From positions 186,001-250,000 of the forward strand of contig JAHQRK010000005.1 of the NCBI GenBank assembly GCA_019828595.1: a DNA stretch of 64,000 nucleotides. Direction: 5' to 3'. The translations under genes were made by a program, and so were the position numbers. Every line of letters starts with the position of its first letter. Within the stretch, counting starts at the first letter, position 1. The notes below the pieces were generated by a model, which was not told the origin of the DNA, did not search any database, and saw only the letters and a list, made by a program, of their open reading frames with translations. This document shows, piece after piece, positions 55,504 through 64,000 of this stretch. This stretch comes from Aphanomyces cochlioides (Eukaryota > Oomycota > Saprolegniomycetes > Saprolegniales > Verrucalvaceae).

Positions 55504-56024
55504 GGGGAGTGCTAAAGGCACCACCCCAGGAGGATAGGCGCACCACCCCAGTCCTTAAATAAGGAAAAGGAAAGGGTGCATCTCTGAGTGAAACAGAGGC
55601 CAGCAATCGTCCACACCGGTATCTGTTGACGCTGCTCAACGAAGCCGCTCCTAAGCTTGGCACATCATAGCGCCGTGACACAACGCCATGTATGTCTACT
55701 CTACTTGTCTGCGACTCGCTATCATTTAGATTTCTACGACAAGGACGTATATTTCTCGAACACTACGCGATTGAACGAGGCATGGCCCAACCGTAGGACA
55801 TGGAGTTGAGGCATGCCTCGTACAATCGTTTATTGCTCGAATTTGTTTTGGCGCTGCCTTTGACAGTAAAGCGCATGCAAGCGGCCCATACGCGAGGCCA
55901 CATGTCCAACAACCAGTGAGTATATTTTTGATATGCATTTAGTGACTGTTATGTAGCGCTGTTTAATTTTGTGAGAAAGGTTGGAAGCTCGAAGGGTTTC
56001 CAAGTCCCCTTGCTACTGCCTCAT

Positions 56025-57926
56025 TCAAATTTGGAAGCGGTTGCCGCGATGCATTTGCCCAAATGGAATCGACCATGTAAGTGGAGGCTGCTTCATTTCT
56101 ACTTGACTCTGAGATAGCTCAAAGCCGGATAAGATGCGTGGTTCCGTGCGGCGACGGCCAGCACGTCCTTTGTGCTTCCTTTTGGCTCGCTCGGCGGCTC
56201 GTTCCGCTCGTAAGTCGGCAATGCGGCGTGGCTCCAAGACTACTGGGGCTTGTGGTGGGGCCAACTGGCGGTCAATCCACCAGTGAGCATCGAAGCTGGA
56301 TGGCTCTAAGTGGCCTTTTGCAAGTCGAATTGCCTTGATCTCGTGCACACAAGGTAAGCCCATCACGCGACGATATTCACCAGTACATGGTCGAGCAGGA
56401 GACTCGCTAGAGTTTTTCAAGCATTTTAGAAGAGCGTAATCCTGAATAACACGAGCGACTTTTGTAGAGATTGCATCTGTGAGCTGAGATTTTATTTTGA
56501 CTTGTGCATTGGACTGAGCAGTGTGATATCTAGAAATGCTGGATCTCCACCAGTGTAAACGTGTATGGATCGTCAGCAAGTCACTTGTAGACGATGTGAT
56601 CCATGTTTTAAGGGTTGAATGGTAACCTTCAACTCGCGAGGTAGTTTGCATCCCATAGTAGCGCACGATGCGCTCTTTCCAAATATCCATCCAAACATCA
56701 TCGATGTAGGCAGTCTCAGACGGTGACAATTGTTGTAGTTCCTGGTGTCTTTGCTCATATATTTCAACTGTTGCAGACTGCAATAAATGTAGAAAAGACT
56801 CACAGAAAGCTCTATGAAGAGCTGTGTCACGCAACTTTGGGGCTCGAGGGGTGGAATTTTCAGGATCAATCTTCTGGGGGAATGAATGCAGTCGGGCATG
56901 CTTCTCAACATCTTTCATGATATGCCAAATGCATAGTAAAACAGGAATGTGAGGAAATACACGCTCAAGTGCATTCAAGAGGGCTAAATCACGATCCACG
57001 ATGAATACTCTTGGATCAGGTATGTTTGATGAGGACAGCAATGACTTTAATTGAGACAACGCCCACTGATAATCCATCTCAGTTTCGCCTCGTAAGAAGG
57101 CTTGAGCTAAGTGCAAAGTTGTATTTGAGCCAGAGACACCAATAATATTCAGTAGGGGCATGCCAAAGCCGTTCGTCTTGTACGTGCAATCCATGATTAT
57201 GACATCGCAATTTTTGGAAAAGATCTGTAGATTTTCATTGAAAGCGAAGAACAGATGTGTAATGTGGCCATGATCGTCTTGTTGAAAAGCACTGGTGTAT
57301 TCAGCGCTGTTTAAGAGGTGTAAAAGATGGTCAATGCGAGAGCGCCCATTCAATTCAACTAGCACACTCCGTTGACTCTCATTATAGATGTCTCTCGCAG
57401 TGATGCTCAATGCTGGACGTTCAACCAAAAGTCGTGCAAGAGTTTGATCCGCTCGAACTCCAATTTCACCATCTGTTTTAATTGCGCCAATAACAAATGA
57501 ATCACGGTCGGCCCTACGATGTACTGGGTGGGAAGAGGGAGTTGACGTTGGGGGATAGTTGTGAGTTGTTTCAAGTCCACGATAATCAATTTTCCATTGT
57601 GAGGTACCAAGTACTCGGACAATATTTAGAGCCATTGGGCATCCACATCGACGACATCGACGAGACGACGTGTTTAAACGACGTTTAGTTTTAGGACGTG
57701 GGCATTTTAGTCTTTTTACACCATGCCGGTCACATGCAAGCTTCAATCGACGACGCTGCTTGTCTTTGTCATAATATGTATGTTGAATAACCACAGCGTA
57801 ACCATGCTGTCGGGCAAAGCAATTAATTGAACTTAATGCTTCTTCAGGAGTAGAAAAGACATCGACGGGGTGACAAGGTAAGGTGATTGTAGTGTCTGGA
57901 GCATGGTCGTCAGACGGAACATTCAT
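56025..57926 (-). CDS. MULE transposase, apparently intact
   Basis: 633 residues without stop or frameshift. The N-terminal FAR1/FLYWCH-like zinc region has LACDRHG, SRRCRRCGCPMAL and GLETTHNYPP. The RNase H-like MULE catalytic domain shows VIIMDCTYKTNGFGMPLL (first Asp), PRVFIVDRDLALLNALERVF (second Asp), the LLCIWHIMKDV Cys/His motif and the Glu region SRVEGYHSTLKTWI. A SWIM-like end (MGLPCVHEIKAIRL) and a basic tail (RAKRKHKGRAGRRR) follow. It lies near the left end of the element with its 3' end toward that terminus. Reading on the minus strand, the promoter would be within the element. This is the only transposase in the window with no visible lesion. Confidence 0.92.
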   Translation of the reverse strand: MNVPSDDHAPDTTITLPCHPVDVFSTPEEALSSINCFARQHGYAVVIQHTYYDKDKQRRRLKLACDRHGVKRLKCPRPKTKRRLNTSSRRCRRCGCPMALNIVRVLGTSQWKIDYRGLETTHNYPPTSTPSSHPVHRRADRDSFVIGAIKTDGEIGVRADQTLARLLVERPALSITARDIYNESQRSVLVELNGRSRIDHLLHLLNSAEYTSAFQQDDHGHITHLFFAFNENLQIFSKNCDVIIMDCTYKTNGFGMPLLNIIGVSGSNTTLHLAQAFLRGETEMDYQWALSQLKSLLSSSNIPDPRVFIVDRDLALLNALERVFPHIPVLLCIWHIMKDVEKHARLHSFPQKIDPENSTPRAPKLRDTALHRAFCESFLHLLQSATVEIYEQRHQELQQLSPSETAYIDDVWMDIWKERIVRYYGMQTTSRVEGYHSTLKTWITSSTSDLLTIHTRLHWWRSSISRYHTAQSNAQVKIKSQLTDAISTKVARVIQDYALLKCLKNSSESPARPCTGEYRRVMGLPCVHEIKAIRLAKGHLEPSSFDAHWWIDRQLAPPQAPVVLEPRRIADLRAERAAERAKRKHKGRAGRRRTEPRILSGFELSQSQVEMKQPPLTWSIPFGQMHRGNRFQI

Positions 57927-58027
57927 TGCAGTTGCGTTTGCTTCCGTGACCAGAACTGATCAACGTGCAGGTTTGTGTCTATAATTAGACACACATAATC
58001 TAAAAATAGATTCATATCTCCATCGTA

Positions 58028-58454
58028 CAGTGAAGCCTCCCACGAAGAAACGCATTTTTCAGAGGTTCAAATATAACTTTTGACAGTACATAATATATCA
58101 TAGTCCAAGCATCCATCTGAGATGACCATATCGAATACTCACCAGCTGCCCATGTAATCACCATAAGAAATGAGTTTGTTGGTTTTGATCGTCTCGTGAC
58201 TAGATTCTAACCTTACACTCACGCCTATTCAACTTGTCCTTGTTTCCAATCATTCAGCATTTTCTCGTGTGTACTCTGCTTTCAATTTTATCCATCATAA
58301 ATAATCTCATAAAGAACCTTTTGATATACTGCCTCCAAATATTCTCACCAATGGCAAAACAGTAACACACTTGATAATACATTTGTCATTTAATACTTAT
58401 TGATTTCAACAGTTCATACTGTACGATAAGATTTCCTCGTGGGAGGCTTTTCTG
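58028..58454 (+). repeat. MITE copy 3 (427 bases), nested in the MULE
   Basis: Same element and orientation as copy 2 at 33464-33890, flanked by TA at 58026-58027 and 58455-58456. The body appears the same base for base; the left end reads CAGTGAAGCC instead of CAGATAAGCC. It inserted about 100 bases upstream of the MULE transposase start. Confidence 0.93.
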
Positions 58455-58705
58455 TAAACACTACTAGTACTGGATCCCGTATAGCGTGGCAACGTGTACA
58501 AAGTATTCGTTGCCAAGATTATTAATTTGTATAATTTGACAGCTATAGAAATATAGTGAGGACACAGACAAGAGTTTATAACAAAAAATATAGTGTGTTA
58601 AAAATATTAACTTAAGGGTTATATACTTTACATTGATCAACATAGCGAGACTACAGCTTTCCTAAGCAATGTAGTACTCGTCGACAGCCAAGGATCTGAT
58701 CATTG

Positions 58706-59789
58706 TTAGAATAAGAAGCCCATCATCTCGTGATCACGATGCAATATGGCTATATTTTGATTCAATACAGCTTGATAGAACAACTTAAGGTGCTCAATTG
58801 TAAACACCCGTGTGTAACAGCCAAGGGTGCCCTGTCGCAATGCTGGAAGCATCGAACAAGCACTGCGCGACTTCTGGCTGCTGTATGGACACAAGCGGGT
58901 CACCGATAATAATAAAGAGTGTCCTGGAGAGCCTGCTGCAGCGTAGTCGACATCTAACAAGATGCTTCCGCATTAGTGATGGGTGAAATCCGAAAGATCC
59001 CTAAAAATAATGAACGATACCATTTTTGTATTGCTTGTCGATCTCGAAAGTCATAGCGAACTGATACACGACCCCACTCTTGCACGGCCTGTCCAATTCG
59101 AAAGTCAAAGCGATACAAAGCGACTTCTGGAAAAGCGATATAGGATGGCGCTCCTCGTCTGCAATCTAAGTTAGAACTGCAAAGATCGATTTTCCTCAGT
59201 AGAGTTGCTTGAAGAACAGAATACGTATCTCTTGGCAGGTATGCTTTCCTGAGATATTTGTCACCGTTGAACCACTTTTTGTCAAGGTCAACCACATCCC
59301 GCATTGAAGATAAATCGAATATTCCAGGCCGACGGCCTCGACAGCGGGCTCGCATGTCCGACGCTTCACGCCAAAAGCCTTGCTCGCCAGGAAACTGAAG
59401 TCTCTCCAACTTGATGGCGTCGGACAGCAATGACTTCAACCGCCATGACCGTCGACGCAGGCTTCCTGTCTTGAGGTTGCGGATCAGAGTGCTCATTATT
59501 AATCCAGTGGCTTCAAGTATGTCTGTGATAGTTGAACGCTGACACTGCGGTATGTCTTGAAGAAGTTCTTTTACATTTTCTGGGCTTTGTTCGACTTCAT
59601 GATGCCAGCCTTGAAGCCCTTCTGAACTGTGGAAACCATGTAACGGTGCAGGATGAGCTGTATTGCAGTGTTGCTGATGGCGCAATGGGACAGCTTGTCA
59701 TTTCGCATCGAGTCTTGAAGTGCCTTGATGATTCCCAGCTTGTCGGTATCAGATAACTCTCGACCGATACGCACGATGACTTCAACCAT
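58706..59789 (-). pseudogene. Mariner-like transposase relic
   Basis: Minus-strand pieces in at least two frames resemble oomycete mariner transposases. The first block (59789-59571) has the N-terminal helix-turn-helix region (MRNDKLSHCAISNTAIQLIL). The second (59565-58954) continues with LRNLK-type and FDLSSMRDVVDLDKKWFN, which looks like the first catalytic Asp block (usually VHIDEKWF). The remaining catalytic blocks are missing or unrecognisable down to 58706. Inactive; borders unknown. Confidence 0.6.
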
Positions 59790-60296
59790 ATCAATACTTC
59801 TGCAAATCAGTATCTTTATCGATTTAATTTCAAATTTTGTATTTTTATTGGAGGCGATTGAACGATATCGAGTTTTAGCGCCAAAACGGTGGCTTCACGC
59901 ATGAGGACCAATGAAGACTACCTCTAAATTTTCATAGCCTTTCGAATGAAGTATGCATTATGACGTTTTACGATGAATCTAATTTTTGGGGTCACATAAG
60001 CTGACAGTACGATTGATTATGAATATTTTTAGATAAATGTCAAAAGGTGTATAATTTATCGAATAATTTTCGTAAATTAGGGCTAGGTTACACAATCACT
60101 CTGAGTAATAGGTTATTCATTATGGCCGTTTTCACCATTAGGAAAAGAGTGATGGATGTTTTACACATTTTGCAAACACTTTACACATTTTGTCAATATT
60201 TTGATAAAATGTATTCACAGTTGGATATTTTCCCATTTATTTAAGCTCTCGTTTTGCTTCCCCTGAGGAGAAAATAGTTTATATAATATATATTTA
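59790..60296. other. AT-rich filler inside the MULE
   Basis: No gene or clear repeat is recognised between the mariner relic and the PIF-like MITE. Confidence 0.5.
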
Positions 60297-60570
60297 GGGC
60301 CCGTCTGGCAACCGAAAATATTACAATAAATAGGTCCAAAATGCCATTTTGAGGCCAAATTCAATAATTTAGGTCAAAATATGAACTTGTCTATCTCAAA
60401 GAGTTTTGCACCAAATCCAATATTTTTGGTTGGGATATACTCACTGGAGGCTCCCAAAATGCCATTTTACGAGATGGAGGTTTTACCTCTATTTTTAATA
60501 TGCCATAAATCGATGATCCCAATTTAGCTGAAAATGGCATATTGATTTTGAAATTTTGCCAGACGCACCC
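60297..60570. repeat. PIF/Harbinger-like MITE (274 bases)
   Basis: Inverted ends GGGCCCGTCTGGCAAC and, read inward from the right, GGGTGCGTCTGGCAAA. A TTA target duplication at 60294-60296 and 60571-60573 is typical for PIF/Harbinger. No coding capacity. It lies inside the MULE. Confidence 0.8.
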
Positions 60571-61049
60571 TTATTGTCTTTTCGATTCAAATTTCGAATC
60601 GCCGGTTGATTTAATCGATTTTACAAATCGATTCGTGTGTGTTTTGACGTGTGTTTGTCGTGTATTTTAGCATTACTAAATGCACTTTACAAATGTTAGT
60701 AGCTATTATTTAGCATTCCGATGTGTGAACTACACCTATTATCCGGATTTTAGCATAAGTATGTCCGGATAAGCTCTGAATTCCGGTTAATTGGACAAAT
60801 AACCGGATATTTATCGATTCGAAAAATGAAGAAATCGGGATAAAATTCGAGTTTTTGCCCGAAAAGACAATATTTTACTAGAAAAATGATACTTTCTTTG
60901 TATCAATCGTGGAATATATTCTATTTTTGAAAAATGGCACTTTTGATACTACAATGATATTTTGCTGATGACAACAGCAACATCTGTTTCCTAATTCAGT
61001 ACTGGGGTGGTGCGCCTATCCTCCTGGGGTGGTGTCTTTATCCGTCCCC
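60571..61049. other. Right end region of the MULE
   Basis: AT-rich DNA with three CCGGAT/TCCGGAT motifs (60740-60800) up to the right inverted repeat. No gene. Confidence 0.5.
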
Positions 61050-61209
61050 GCAAATGGCGTGCTTTGCGAGCTTTTCGCAGTGACACATCATGTAGTTGAA
61101 GATTCCAACCATCTGGTGAGTATGTTTACTTGTAGATTACCACTGCACGTGGTTAGATCTTTTTCTGCCTGCGTGGTCGCACTCCAAGCCATTTGGCAAT
61201 CTGACCGCC

Positions 61210-62360
61210 ATGGTCTCCACGGCGGAAAGCCGAAGACATGCCGCGCGTCTACGTATGCAAAAGCACCGTGCGAATATGCGTGGCGAGGCGGCGCAGCTTC
61301 GAGAAGAAGTGCAGTTCCTACAGACCAAGCTGGATCTCATCATGGCCTTGCCGCGCGGACGCAAACGCGGACCGAATGCATACGCCTTGGCGACAAGCGT
61401 GCTCTTGAATTCCCATGAGAATCTGAAACGCAAAGTTGACAACCATACCAAGCTCACGCAGCTCCTGGCGTGGTGGGTGGCCTCGCTTGATCCCCATCAC
61501 GTAATGCTGATTGAACTCTCGTCAATGACAAATCGTAGGGGCCATCACTGGAGCCAAGGACGCCATGGATTGAATCGTCGCTCCTTGCTGAACCACAAAG
61601 TCGGCGATATGGCTATCAAGGCTCAGTGAGAAGGCATACAATGTAGCGATGGTCACATGCCCCCGAAAACACTTTGGCCCTTCAATTGAAGACGCAGTGC
61701 GTGTGACTGCTCGCTTGGGGGAAGACGATTTTGGAGTGAGCATCGAAATGCTCGAAGCACATTCCCAATTGACAGTGTTCGTCGACTATAAAGTCGCTGC
61801 GTTGGCTTTTTGGGCATCTCAATTGAAATCAAACCACATCATGACGGCCGAGGTACGGCAAAGTAGGCTCATAAGCCCATGGAGGTGGATAGATCATTGC
61901 CGAAGTGAACAAGTACCTCGTGTACTTTTGCCAGCACAACCACACAAGCGGCACACGGCAGTACTACGTCATGGCTTTGTTTGAAGACAAAGATCGCATT
62001 GTGGTCACTCAAACGATGGTTGCCAAGGATGAATGCTTCCCCATGGCCGATGGAGAATTTCGATTTCAAGGATTTGGAGGGTATGTCGTCGACTTTCTAC
62101 CTTGCTCATGCCAACGTACTAGAATCATATTTGACCGCTTGGCTGACAACATGACACTCTATCGGCGGTCGATGCAATATGTGCCAGTCAACAACCAAGG
62201 ATCGTTGTCCGTCGAAGACATGGGCCGCCTCTTTCGCCGTCAAGTCCGTGGCGTTCGCTACCGTCTCGCCCTCATTGAACAGCTTTCTGGCATGATGGAA
62301 GCGATCCTCCAGAGTCAGTCGAATCATATTCGTGACACATACAAAGCAATAGAAGTCTGA
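61210..62360 (+). pseudogene. Family copy C (bZIP-like plus conserved domain), one-base frameshift
   Basis: Related to copies A and B, with exons 61210-61500, 61539-61852, 61893-62080 and 62123-62360 (introns 38, 40, 42). It has a basic/coiled-coil start (RLRMQKHRANMRGEAAQLRE), then motifs shared with copy D: TARLGEDDFGVSIEMLEAHS, YLVYFCQHNHTSGTRQYYVM, FRFQGFGG and YVPVNNQGSLSVEDMG. In exon 2 the frame changes between YGYQ and LSEKAYNVAM near 61615. Exon 2 is 314 bases and would need 315 here, so a single base is missing. Everything else is open, so this is either a very young pseudogene or an assembly error. It starts 161 bases beyond the MULE end. Confidence 0.75.
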
Positions 62361-62933
62361 TTTCGTAACAAGATCAAGCCCAATTCGTATGGCTGTATGC
62401 GTCCATCCGACCGAGTAATCCCCCCGCGCCTTATGATAAATCTATCTAGCGCTTCCTCTTCTATGCTCTGTGGAGAGGCCAACTCCTGTCCGTGGCTGTA
62501 TCAACAGGAGGTGAAACATTGACCAGCAGGCAATGGAGCACCTCGTGACAAACATCTCACCATCGCAGGTACCCGTGATCTTCCTTGCAATCTGACATTC
62601 TCTACAACGCAGTTGGACAGCGGAAAGCTGTAGATCGTGCGCTTTCCCGTGCAAAGTGCAATTTAGCCACGCGGGACATTACGTAATGACACATCTGCGC
62701 ACGACGACCGTCGTCAACTGCGTTTCTTCAACGTTCTGCAAAATCATACATATTTTGCAGATCGTTGAAGAAACGCAGTTTTTTGTATGGAGGGAATTGC
62801 GTATCTCTCATTGAATATTGGATGTCACAAAATTATAATGTCTCACCACCAGTCGTGACAAATTGCCCATCATCCACGAGGAAGTGCCTGAGTGATGCAG
62901 GCATCACTCCCACTTCCAGAGACCTGACGGAAG
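62361..62933. other. Intergenic between family copies C and D, with a long hairpin
   Basis: No gene is seen. A 28-base inverted repeat with a 9-base loop lies at 62716-62780 (listed separately), about 150 bases before the start of copy D. Confidence 0.55.
62716..62780. repeat. Long inverted repeat (hairpin) upstream of copy D
   Basis: Left arm 62716-62743 (starting AACTGCGTTTCTTCAACG) and right arm 62753-62780 (ending CGTTGAAGAAACGCAGTT) pair almost perfectly, with one mismatch, around a 9-base loop. Confidence 0.88.
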
Positions 62934-64000
62934 ATGGCTTCGCTACAGCGCCGTCGAAGTAAGCGCGTGGAGACCCGAGAGCTCCAGCGAGAGTTTAACT
63001 ACTTGCGCGAGAGATTGAGCAGCCTTGTGAAGAGAATTGACGACGCACAACAGGGGAATCCGTTCGCCCTCGTGGCTCAAGTGCTGAAGGAACACCAGTC
63101 GCCACTAATGGAGCATGAGAAGAGTCGCAACAAGCTCGCCCAAATGCTCTTCTTTCATCTGAATGGCATTGTTACAAGAGGTACGATACAAAGTGGATCG
63201 TCTGGCGTAAAGCGTGAAATTTAGTCCAAGATCCACAGCCCAAGGCAACTTGGATGGATTCCTCCTTGACTGGAAACTTGAACAGCAGACCTGATGGCTA
63301 CGCATGGCTCAGTCAAAAAGCTTATCACATGTCGGAAGCTGCATTTCCACCAACGCTGTCCATTAGCCCTGACGATATGATTCAAGTGAAGGCAAACCTT
63401 GGCGAAGACGATGGTGGAAATGTTGCTATCGATGCCCTCGAAGCAGTCTCACAATTGACTGTATACGCCAACTTTAAAGAGGTCGCTCGTGAATTCTGGG
63501 CGTCGCAAATTCAATCAAACAACTTCTCGACGTGTGAGGTTTGATCGCTGAATGAATTGATCCATCCAACGACTTGTAGGTTGTTGACCAAGTCAATGAC
63601 CACCTTATGTATTACAGTCAACTGAACCACTCGACAGGAACCAAGCAATTCTACGTGATGGGAATATTTGAGGATGGAAATCGCATTGTAGTTACTCAAA
63701 CAATGGTAGCCAAAGACGAATGCTACCCGCTCCAGGAGCGCGAGAGCCGATTTCAAGGCGTTGGCTGGTGCGTGATCGATTTTATGCCTGAACATCATTA
63801 TATGTGGTAGGATTGTACTCGAGCGCATGGAGGAAAATTTGACTGCGTACCGAAGACTCATGCATTACATTCCGGTCAATGTGAATGGAGCATTGTCGGT
63901 AGAAGAGATTGGTCAACTCTTTCGACGACAAGTAAGAGGAGTTGAGCACCGTTTGGCTCTCATCGAACAAGTTTGCTCGGAGATGGAAACTATCTTATTC
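62934..64000 (+). CDS. Family copy D (bZIP-like plus conserved domain), cut by window end
   Basis: Exons 62934-63180, 63225-63538, 63580-63767 and 63811 onward (introns 44, 41, 43); the last exon runs off the window, so the protein is incomplete. The basic/coiled-coil start (QRRRSKRVETRELQREFNYL) is followed by the conserved domain: WLSQKAYHMSEAAFPP, KANLGEDDGGNVAIDALEAV, LMYYSQLNHSTGTKQFYVM, RFQGVGW, and HYIPVNVNGALSVEEIGQLF. Exon 2 (314 bases) and exon 3 (188 bases) match the exon sizes of copy C, and exon 3 matches A and B as well. No lesion is seen in the part present. Confidence 0.75.

Larger units (their letters stand above)
55504..61049 (-). mobile_element. Complete Mutator-like element (MULE), 5,546 bases
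   Basis: Bounded by inverted repeats of about 60 bases: the left end begins GGGGAGTGCTAAAGGCACC, and the right end read inward begins GGGGACGGATAAAGACACC; both continue with ACCCCAGGAGGATAGGCGCA. A 9-base duplication GCAAATGGC lies directly outside, at 55495-55503 and 61050-61058, the size typical of MULEs. Inside are an open 633-residue transposase (minus strand), MITE copy 3, a mariner relic and a PIF-like MITE. The perfect target duplication and open transposase suggest insertion that is recent compared with the other relics here. Confidence 0.92.

Overview
The window is nuclear DNA of a flagellated stramenopile, most likely an oomycete of the saprolegnialean type (Aphanomyces or Saprolegnia-like). 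This rests on very short GT-AG introns (about 37-53 bases) in nearly every spliced gene, ATTGG/CCAAT boxes in many intergenic regions, a ciliary transition-zone gene (CEP290), interstitial TTTAGGG-like tracts, and Crypton, Helitron, piggyBac, MULE and mariner/pogo elements. Species assignment is inference; the gene structures were read by eye from splice motifs, reading frame and family motifs.

Layout. 0-15.9 kb is housekeeping: complex III subunit QCR8, an SYLF-domain protein, a PLP aminotransferase, a MED28-like Mediator subunit, a decayed Crypton recombinase, a tandem pair of membrane-anchored GFA/CENP-V-like proteins, ATP-type PEP carboxykinase, a CMP-KDO synthetase (KdsB) and a seven-exon mitochondrial seryl-tRNA synthetase. 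16.1-20.5 kb is mobile DNA: a MITE split by a 1.8 kb pogo-like transposon, then a Helitron Rep fragment. 21.0-24.0 kb carries two tandem paralogues (bZIP-like N-terminus plus a conserved unknown domain). Two further members lie at 61.2-64.0 kb. An inverted pair of identical tRNA-Leu(UAG) genes follows at 24.7-25.3 kb.

25.6-37.4 kb is a cluster of six single-pass membrane proteins, all on the minus strand. Four have a signal peptide and a Ser/Thr/Pro-rich mucin-like ectodomain; one has a very short ectodomain; one lacks an obvious signal peptide. A riboflavin gene sits among them (DHBP synthase fused to a degenerate GTP cyclohydrolase II domain), as does a second MITE copy.

38.3-52.7 kb returns to conserved genes: an unknown five-exon gene, a PX-OTU fusion (candidate membrane-targeted deubiquitinase), a compact CEP290, methionine aminopeptidase 2 and a short-chain dehydrogenase. 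52.8-61.05 kb is again mobile: a piggyBac relic, then a complete 5,546-base MULE with terminal inverted repeats, a 9-base target duplication and an open 633-residue transposase. The MULE itself carries a third MITE copy, a mariner relic and a PIF/Harbinger-like MITE.

Apart from the mobile elements and the two paralogue families, the genes do not form a pathway. They are independent eukaryotic transcription units, several divergent or convergent at very short distance.
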